A DNA stretch of 5,531 nt from Chlamydiota bacterium (GTDB lineage: Bacteria > Chlamydiota > Chlamydiia > Chlamydiales > Rhabdochlamydiaceae). How positions within the stretch are numbered: position 1 is the stretch's first letter; every line of letters begins with the position of its first letter. The notes under the pieces were generated by a model. It made no database searches. It saw only the letters and a program-made list of their open reading frames with translations, and was not told the DNA's origin. The position numbers and the translations under genes are program-made. Where the stretch lies: NCBI GenBank assembly GCA_016866585.1, contig VGMB01000117.1, positions 1 to 5,531 of the forward strand, read 5' to 3'. Below, one piece after another: positions 1-4,023 of this stretch.

Positions 1-10
1 TAGGATCTCA

Positions 11-44
11 AAAAAAGGGCTCAAAATTCAAATTGAGCCCTTTT
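11..44 (-). terminator. Intrinsic terminator of the 55-621 gene
   Basis: A perfect 12-bp inverted repeat (13-24 with 33-44) flanks an 8-nt loop. The GC core is GGGCTC/GAGCCC. Read on the minus strand the hairpin is followed by a T run (complement of the A run at 11-16), and it begins 11 bases past the stop codon of the 188-residue gene. The plus-strand reading also has four Ts in the distal arm, so weak bidirectional function is possible. Confidence 0.85.
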
Positions 45-54
45 CCTAGTAATA

Positions 55-621
55 TTACGAATCTTTCGAAATTTCAGGGTTTAGAGATTGATGGATACGA
101 TTTACCTGAGTAACTACCCAATCTTTAAATTCCAATCCATTTTTTCCAACCCAGGCCCCAAAAGACAGAGCTGTGATCGGAACAAAAACAGAAGAATGAT
201 GATCAATATGACAAGCTGTTATTGCCACGTTTGCTATTAAAGAAACAGGGCGTGGTAAGCGTATACCTGTGATTTGCTCTAGGAATCCTTGCGAGCAAGC
301 AGAGGCAGACTGATGCGGTCCTGCATTTTCATTATTTATAGCACTATAGATTCCGTATCCTAATCCACAAAGAAAAAACGGAATAAAAAGTTTAATATCA
401 GCCATTGCAGATAGTATGCCAAGAGCAAGTACGCTCACTTTTTCTGCTGCTGACATGACTTTATCGAAAGTCGATGGTTGTTCAATAGCGATCGGACCTC
501 TTGCCAACCGTGTTCTGAGCTGTTCTAGCCTTCTATTTCTTGGATTGGTTGGAGCACAATCGAAGCACATTGGGTCGTTTAATGATCGATTGAAACGTAA
601 TGATTGAATGGAATTGGACAT
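55..621 (-). CDS. Hypothetical hydrophobic protein, possible membrane or inclusion-membrane protein
   Basis: I do not recognise this 188-residue protein. Residues 1-50 are polar and basic, with an arginine-rich stretch near 28-41 and a CxxC (C19, C22). Residues 62-95 form a long hydrophobic stretch split by a short D-I-K break near 75-77, giving two lobes. A second hydrophobic region covers about 124-159 and contains C137-H138-I-D-H141-H142. The tail is polar. Two-lobed hydrophobic stretches are the hallmark of chlamydial Inc proteins, but that resemblance is only topological here. The ATG has no obvious Shine-Dalgarno sequence. It lies 23 nt after the stop of the small peptide gene at 645-773, so translation probably depends on that gene and the two form an operon ending at the terminator at 11-44. 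It is certainly an open, plausible gene; its function is unknown. Confidence 0.7.
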   Translation of the reverse strand: MSNSIQSLRFNRSLNDPMCFDCAPTNPRNRRLEQLRTRLARGPIAIEQPSTFDKVMSAAEKVSVLALGILSAMADIKLFIPFFLCGLGYGIYSAINNENAGPHQSASACSQGFLEQITGIRLPRPVSLIANVAITACHIDHHSSVFVPITALSFGAWVGKNGLEFKDWVVTQVNRIHQSLNPEISKDS

Positions 622-644
622 AAATTTTTTTGATTATTTGTTGG

Positions 645-773
645 TTATTTCTTTTTTTTGCAGTCATCACATGAGTTGACTTTTGGATTCTCCTTATCAC
701 AAAAGAGGGATAGGGAAGCAAATGCTACGGAAAATGTGCATACGCAAAGTAGAGCCTTGAAAAGTGTTTTCAT
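645..773 (-). CDS. Small secreted cysteine-containing peptide, 42 residues
   Basis: This gene is too short for routine ORF calling but has all the marks of a real one. It starts MKTLFKALL, continues with a hydrophobic core to residue 19, and has an A-F-A signal peptidase I site (A17-F18-A19) before S20. The predicted mature peptide is 23 residues with C25, C35 and C38, including CDDC at 35-38, and ends in four lysines. The ATG is preceded by AGAGGA with a 5-nt spacer, much better than the site of the gene that follows. A lipoprotein is less likely because phenylalanine precedes C25, which breaks the lipobox. The gene sits 23 nt before the 188-residue gene and diverges from the Fur-family regulator. 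Function is unknown; metal binding or disulfide-linked envelope packing are guesses. Confidence 0.65.
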   Translation of the reverse strand: MKTLFKALLCVCTFSVAFASLSLFCDKENPKVNSCDDCKKKK

Positions 774-778
774 ACAGA

Positions 779-785
779 TCCTCTT
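779..785 (-). promoter_or_regulatory. Shine-Dalgarno site of the 42-residue peptide gene
   Basis: AAGAGGA on the minus strand lies 5 nt before the ATG at 771-773. It is the main evidence, besides the signal peptide, that the short reading frame is translated. Confidence 0.7.
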
Positions 786-800
786 GTTTTTTTTTAAAAA

Positions 801-813
801 AGAGTGGTACTCT
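801..813. repeat. Short palindrome AGAGT-GGT-ACTCT
   Basis: A perfect 5-3-5 inverted repeat lies in the divergent spacer between the peptide gene and the Fur-family gene, three bases from the larger inverted repeat at 816-837. It could be a second regulator half-site pair or a weak hairpin in the peptide gene leader. The arms are short enough that chance is possible. Confidence 0.3.
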
Positions 814-815
814 AA

Positions 816-837
816 TGCAAATGCAATCTTATTTGCA
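816..837. promoter_or_regulatory. Candidate operator: perfect 7-8-7 inverted repeat in divergent spacer
   Basis: TGCAAAT (816-822) and ATTTGCA (831-837) are perfect inverted copies separated by 8 bases. The site also carries a tandem ATGCAA ATGCAA (815-826). It lies 29 bp before the start of the Fur-family gene and 42 bp before the divergent peptide gene, the usual place for an autoregulatory operator controlling both. Fur-family dimers bind AT-rich inverted repeats of about this size, but the sequence is not a textbook Fur or Zur box. Binding is therefore an inference from position and symmetry. Confidence 0.45.
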
Positions 838-866
838 ATAAAAGAATAAATTTTTAAGAATTTTTT

Positions 867-1238
867 ATGAAACGATTTACTAGACAGCAGGAAGCAATAC
901 TTAGTACATTAAAAAAAGAAGAAAGACCCCTAAGTGTAGAGGAGATTTTATCCCATGCTTCAGAGGTTGTCGACTCTATCAATTTGTCAACTATCTATAG
1001 AAACCTTAAGGTATTAATTTTTGAAAATAAAGTGCAAAAAATAGATATACCTGGTGAAAATCCCTGCTATGAGATTCAATCTTCTGGTCATTATCATTAT
1101 TTTCACTGTGACGATTGCTCTAGGGTTTATAGATTAGACTCATGTCCAGGAAGGCTAGAAAACCTTCTACCTAGTGGTTTTTTTCTTAGAACACATTCTA
1201 TTACTTTACACGGAAGTTGTGCTGACTGTGTACAATAA
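867..1238 (+). CDS. Fur-family transcriptional repressor (metal-responsive)
   Basis: This 123-residue protein fits the Fur/Zur/PerR family, slightly shorter than the usual 130-150. Residues 1-65 form the winged-helix DNA-binding domain, with the recognition helix around 38-50 (N-L-S-T-I-Y-R-N-L, matching the family TVYRNL signature). Residues 66-123 form the metal-binding dimerization domain. C81-D-D-C84 and C118-A-D-C121 supply the four-cysteine structural zinc site. H75, H77 and H80 lie just before the first pair, where the regulatory metal ligands of the family cluster. The sequence alone does not decide whether it senses iron, zinc or peroxide; the HxHxxHC pattern is not the classical Fur HHHDH. 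The start is the first ATG, preceded by a weak AAGAA. An inverted repeat at 816-837 suggests autoregulation. Confidence 0.93.
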   Translation: MKRFTRQQEAILSTLKKEERPLSVEEILSHASEVVDSINLSTIYRNLKVLIFENKVQKIDIPGENPCYEIQSSGHYHYFHCDDCSRVYRLDSCPGRLENLLPSGFFLRTHSITLHGSCADCVQ

Positions 1239-1275
1239 AAAAACGGTTCCTTCGACCAGAAATCGAAAGAACCGT
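1237..1275 (-). terminator. Minus-strand intrinsic terminator abutting the Fur-family stop codon
   Basis: Arms 1243-1255 and 1263-1275 pair over 13 positions around a 7-nt loop. Read on the minus strand all positions pair, with one G-U wobble (1250 with 1268), and the hairpin is followed by a run of Us (complement of the A run at 1237-1243). Read on the plus strand the same position becomes a C-A mismatch and there is no T run after the hairpin. The orientation therefore favours a minus-strand transcript ending here, antisense to the very end of the Fur-family mRNA. Confidence 0.6.
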
Positions 1276-1380
1276 AAGATTCCTTTATTCTTAAAGGGGA
1301 TGAAGGAATGTACGGAATCTTTAAAAAAGTTCAATCTTGAATATTTTCAAGACCAGTAATGCCTAACTAGGCGCTCTTAA
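1237..1380 (-). ncRNA. Candidate small RNA, about 140 nt, unidentified
   Basis: The 323-bp gap between the Fur-family stop (1238) and the MOMP-like stop (1562) has no convincing protein gene. From 1372 down to 1237 the minus strand carries consecutive hairpins: GCCT/AGGC (1361-1372), a 7-bp stem with 4-nt loop (1335-1352), an 8-bp stem joining 1276-1283 with 1314-1321 that can enclose a smaller hairpin at 1284-1295, and then the U-tailed terminator at 1243-1275. A possible promoter lies just upstream (1386-1414). I see no signature of 4.5S RNA, RNase P RNA, tmRNA or 6S RNA. The alternative is that this is only the structured 3' untranslated region of the Fur-family mRNA read on the plus strand. 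The transcript start is an estimate. Confidence 0.4.
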
Positions 1381-1385
1381 ATATA

Positions 1386-1414
1386 TTTATAGCACATATG
1401 GTATTTTATATTAA
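1386..1414 (-). promoter_or_regulatory. Possible promoter for the candidate small RNA
   Basis: On the minus strand TTAATA (1409-1414) and TATAAA (1386-1391) are separated by 17 bp, matching the sigma-70-type consensus at 4 of 6 and 5 of 6 positions. The surrounding 60 bp is extremely AT-rich, so such matches arise easily; the support is its position in front of the hairpin run. The AT-rich stretch up to about 1500 holds nothing else I can name. Confidence 0.3.
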
Positions 1415-1503
1415 TAAAAATTTTTTTATATTTATAGGTGTGGTCATGCAAAGAGCTTTATATATAAGAAGGTAAGTGCTCTATACGTGTATTGAAAAAG
1501 AAT

Positions 1504-1539
1504 AAAAAAAAGCGTGAAAGTTCATTTCACGCTTTTTTT
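1504..1539. terminator. Bidirectional terminator between converging transcripts
   Basis: GCGTGAAA (1512-1519) and TTTCACGC (1525-1532) form an 8-bp stem with a 5-nt loop, flanked by an A run on the left and a T run on the right that extend the pairing. Both strands therefore show a hairpin followed by a T tract. On the minus strand it ends the MOMP-like gene, whose stop codon is 22 bases away. On the plus strand it can stop transcripts coming from the Fur-family gene. Confidence 0.88.
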
Positions 1540-1561
1540 ATCTAAAAAGATCCTACAGATC

Positions 1562-2689
1562 TTAGAAGTGGAATCCAACGTTAAATGTGAAACCTTGGAA
1601 AGTTAGGTTTCCATTTTGTGACACATTAATAAATTGGTTGGTATTGAACCATACTTGTTCTTCCCATCCTGCTTTAACATGGAGCATATAAGATTCGTTG
1701 CTGAACCATGTCATATATTCTAAACCAAGACCAAGCTCTAGTACAGGCGTCACAGTGTGGTTACCCTTTGATAAGCTTGTTAGAGGGAATTCATTGCCAA
1801 GACGTCCTTCGTAATTAAGTTCAGTTTCAGCGCTGTAGTATTGGTACATTGCACTAAGTGCTAAGTTTCCATATATTCCCCAGCAACGTGAAATATGCCA
1901 TACTGGATCTAGACCAGCTCTTATACCAAGGCCCCATGATTCAAGAGATTGATTGTTTTCTAGCATTCCAACAAAGAAAGATCCTGGGCCACTATATGGA
2001 AAATTAGGGTTAACTTCAACATAACCATTGATATCATAGGTTCTATTAAAATTTTGGTTGATCCATGCAGTTTTTAGACCAAAGTGTGGTCTTAGTGTCA
2101 TGTAGCGGCTAACAAAGAAATCTCTTCCAAGTTCTAAATCGATAGCATTGAAGTGTAAATTCCAAGAACCAGAAGCCGAATCACAGCTTATATCTGTAAA
2201 TATACTGGGCTGTCCAATATCGAAAAAATTAACTCTTCGTGAGTTGTAATCAAGATAGGATGTATTTCCAGCAATAGGGTTTAACCAAGTCCAGTTAGCA
2301 AAAATATCCCAACCATCATGTTCAAACTCTAGACCTATCCCAATTTTAAATCCTGGTTCCCATTTTCTGTTTACTTGAGCAACATGTCCTGACTTGATTT
2401 TTCTGATATTGCCATCACCTAAGCCAGTAGATTTAGCATAGTCAAGACCGTATTCTTGTGCGTACCAGTATATGAAATCAGCTTCAACGAAAAAGTCAGC
2501 ACCATGATTAACTGTAGGAGCTACTGGAGGTGTAATTACTCCTGTAGGTTGCGATGTTACTCCCATAGGCATTGGTTGTGGCGGATTCATTTTTGAAGAT
2601 TGATTTTGTTTCGTTCCCTGATCAGCACTTACTAGTGAAGTTGATAAAGCTAGTATACCTAAAGCTAATGTCCAATTTTTATTGATCAT
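1562..2689 (-). CDS. MOMP-like outer-membrane beta-barrel protein (Lpg1974/PF05150-type)
   Basis: A 375-residue outer-membrane barrel, probably a porin or structural surface protein. The start is set at the ATG at 2687-2689 because AAAGGAGG lies 7 nt upstream and a clean signal peptide follows (residues 1-22, cleavage after V-S-A). An ATG 14 codons earlier gives a charged, non-secretory leader and is rejected. Residues 34-60 are a proline/methionine-rich linker ending in I-T-P-P-V. It is followed by A-D-F-F-V-E-A-D-F-I-Y-W-Y (64-76), the characteristic opening strand of the family. The rest alternates aromatic and glycine-rich strands and ends in N-V-G-F-H-F; a terminal phenylalanine is the usual signal for the BAM complex. 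Only two cysteines (C169, C269) are present after the signal peptide, far fewer than in classical Chlamydia MOMP. Such genes are highly multiplied in Simkania and Rhabdochlamydia. It is monocistronic. Confidence 0.88.
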   Translation of the reverse strand: MINKNWTLALGILALSTSLVSADQGTKQNQSSKMNPPQPMPMGVTSQPTGVITPPVAPTVNHGADFFVEADFIYWYAQEYGLDYAKSTGLGDGNIRKIKSGHVAQVNRKWEPGFKIGIGLEFEHDGWDIFANWTWLNPIAGNTSYLDYNSRRVNFFDIGQPSIFTDISCDSASGSWNLHFNAIDLELGRDFFVSRYMTLRPHFGLKTAWINQNFNRTYDINGYVEVNPNFPYSGPGSFFVGMLENNQSLESWGLGIRAGLDPVWHISRCWGIYGNLALSAMYQYYSAETELNYEGRLGNEFPLTSLSKGNHTVTPVLELGLGLEYMTWFSNESYMLHVKAGWEEQVWFNTNQFINVSQNGNLTFQGFTFNVGFHF

Positions 2690-2696
2690 CGCTTTT

Positions 2697-2704
2697 CCTC
2701 CTTT
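2697..2704 (-). promoter_or_regulatory. Strong Shine-Dalgarno site fixing the MOMP-like start
   Basis: AAAGGAGG on the minus strand lies 7 nt before the ATG at 2687-2689. It decides in favour of the 375-residue product over the 389-residue reading frame and fits high expression. Confidence 0.88.
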
Positions 2705-2747
2705 CCATTTTGTTTTGCAAAAATCATACATACAAAGTTTTTCTTTA

Positions 2748-2776
2748 CGTATAAGGGTATTGCATTTTTTTTACAA
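2748..2776 (-). promoter_or_regulatory. Probable promoter of the MOMP-like gene
   Basis: On the minus strand TTGTAA (2771-2776) and TATACG (2748-2753) are spaced by 17 bp, each matching the sigma-70-type consensus at 4 of 6 positions. Transcription would start near 2741, leaving a leader of about 50 nt. The -35 element overlaps a small palindrome, ACAACAGTTGT (2773-2783), set between A/T runs. The rest of the gap to coaD (2784-2895) is AT-rich and shows no gene and no convincing terminator for the coaD operon. Confidence 0.45.
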
Positions 2777-2895
2777 CAGTTGTTTTTTTAACCGTAGATA
2801 TTAAGTGTGAATAACTTTTAAATAAAAACAAGATTAAAAAAAATTATTCAATCAGCTGGTAAATTTAAATGAAAATTTTATTGTGCATTTTGAAC

Positions 2896-3380
2896 TTAGC
2901 ATGCAGATATTTTTTGGAATACTTTTTCTTCTATTTCTTTAGGCACGAAATCAAGAAGTCTTTTGTTGTTTTTTGCGATTTCTTTGATAAGAGAAGAGCT
3001 GATATGAGCAAGCGATTCATCAGAAAGTAAAAAAACGGTTTCGATTGACGTTAGCTTCCTGTTTGTTAGGGCCATTCTGAATTCAATTTCATAATCCTCA
3101 AAAGCTCGGATGCCTCTTATTAGAAAGAGACATCATTCTTTTTGGCAAAGTCAGTTACTAATCCATGAATAATTATGATTTCGATATTAGATGGTTTCTC
3201 AATGATAGAAGAGAGGAGATCAAGTTTTTCTAATTCTGAAAAAATTGGTTGCCCTTTTTTTGAAGAATTAGTGGCGATTGCAACATATAACTTATCACAA
3301 ATTTTGGAGGCTCTTTTAATAATATCTAAATGTCCAAGTGTTGGAGGATCAAAAGAGCCACAAAATAGACCTATTTTCAT
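2896..3380 (-). pseudogene. coaD: Phosphopantetheine adenylyltransferase, frame interrupted by one missing base
   Basis: CoaD joins ATP and 4'-phosphopantetheine to dephospho-CoA, the penultimate step of CoA synthesis, in the cytosol. The first 86 codons (3380 to 3123) read MKIGLFCGSFDPPTLGH, with the nucleotidyltransferase motif T-x-G-H at residues 14-17, and continue to D-F-A-K-K-N-D-V-S-F before TAA at 3120-3122. Shifting back one base continues without interruption as L-I-R-G-I-R-A-F-E-D-Y-E, then M-A-L-T-N-R and I-S-S-S-L-I-K-E-I-A, to a stop at 2896-2898. These 75 residues plus 86 give 161, the normal family length. The span is exactly one base short of an intact gene. One extra T in the TTT at 3124-3126 would restore V-S-F-L-I-R-G. 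The gene lies 58 nt after rsmD. It is either a recent mutation, a sequencing error or a frameshifted gene. Confidence 0.9.
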
Positions 3381-3438
3381 ATAATCACTTATGTTAAGAA
3401 TGAAATAATCACAATTTTCAGAAAATTTATAACGATCT

Positions 3439-4023
3439 TTACAACGAATACGTAAATTGGTGTAGTAAAGAGCTGCTAAATTTTCTAGAGTTTTTATGTC
3501 TTAGTTTGAAGAGCTCCATTTTATCTGGTTGTAAACTTGCAGGAAACGCCTCTTCGATAAATACTAGTGCATTGGGCAATAGAAGATCTAGTGAGTCCAA
3601 AAGTTCTAATATTTCACCTGGTGAGTGACCTGAAACTTTTAGATGAGTATAAGGTGGATCGATATACACAAGAGAGAATTTTCTACCTTCTTTAGCGAGT
3701 TTTTTTAGCCCATCCGTAGCATCTATACACAGTACTGTTCCTTGATTTCTTATGCCCAGTTTTTCCATGTTCTGTTCGATACATTTAGTAGACCTTTTAT
3801 CATTATCTATGAAAGTTGCATGTAGTGCTCCTCTACTAATTGCTTCAATACCCATTGCTCCACTACATGCAAACACATCTAAAAATTCTGATTCATTAAC
3901 ATATGCTTGGCATATGTCAAATACAGATTTTCTCATTAAGCTCATTGTAGGCTTTGTTAAGACTCCTTCAGGTGTTTTTATAGAGTGGTTTTTGAATTTC
4001 CCGGCTATTATTTTTAGACTCAT
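3439..4023 (-). CDS. rsmD: 16S rRNA (guanine(966)-N(2))-methyltransferase RsmD
   Basis: RsmD transfers a methyl group from S-adenosylmethionine to N2 of G966 in 16S rRNA on the 30S subunit. The 194 residues match the family length (about 185-200). The N-terminal signature L-K-I-I-A-G-K-F-K (3-11) and the T-K-P-T segment (23-26) correspond to the family RIIAGxxxG and TRPTxxRVRE regions. L-D-V-F-A-C-S-G-A-M-G-I-E-A (48-61) is the SAM-binding motif I. D73 in F-I-D-N-D is placed to bind the ribose. D-P-P-Y (122-125) is the catalytic motif of N2/N6 amino methyltransferases. In T-M-S-L-M-R-K the usual R-V-R-E is altered, a modest oddity. The ATG overlaps the TGA of the VWA gene as ATGA, so translation is probably coupled. 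It precedes coaD, a widely conserved pair. Confidence 0.93.
   Translation of the reverse strand: MSLKIIAGKFKNHSIKTPEGVLTKPTMSLMRKSVFDICQAYVNESEFLDVFACSGAMGIEAISRGALHATFIDNDKRSTKCIEQNMEKLGIRNQGTVLCIDATDGLKKLAKEGRKFSLVYIDPPYTHLKVSGHSPGEILELLDSLDLLLPNALVFIEEAFPASLQPDKMELFKLRHKNSRKFSSSLLHQFTYSL

Noticed and set aside
533..721. Minus-strand 62-codon frame overlapping the peptide gene and the 188-residue gene
   Set aside because: It overlaps two better-supported genes in another frame, has no Shine-Dalgarno site and has a composition typical of out-of-frame AT-rich sequence.
658..849. Plus-strand 63-codon frame starting at TTG
   Set aside because: It is antisense to the signal-peptide gene at 645-773, has no ribosome binding site and shows no protein-like pattern; it is a shadow.
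1300..1359. Possible 19-codon plus-strand ORF (MKECTESLKKF...) after AAAGGGG
   Set aside because: The purine run touches the ATG with no spacer, and the frame lies wholly within the hairpin-rich region, where base pairing better explains the sequence.
2690..2731. Fourteen-codon N-terminal extension of the MOMP-like protein
   Set aside because: It would put a charged segment before the signal peptide, and the strong AAAGGAGG site clearly serves the internal ATG.
2773..2783. ACAACAGTTGT palindrome overlapping the MOMP-like -35 element as an operator
   Set aside because: The arms are only five bases and sit in A/T runs; symmetry of this size is expected by chance, so it is only mentioned with the promoter.
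2811..2895. Terminator after coaD using the T run complementary to 2837-2844
   Set aside because: No stable GC-containing hairpin precedes the T run on the minus strand; only weak AT pairings can be drawn.
3114..3129. CTCTT/AAGAG inverted repeat around the coaD shift site as a frameshift-stimulating hairpin
   Set aside because: The repeat surrounds the slip site instead of lying downstream of it, and no clear upstream Shine-Dalgarno-like stimulator is visible, so it does not support programmed frameshifting.
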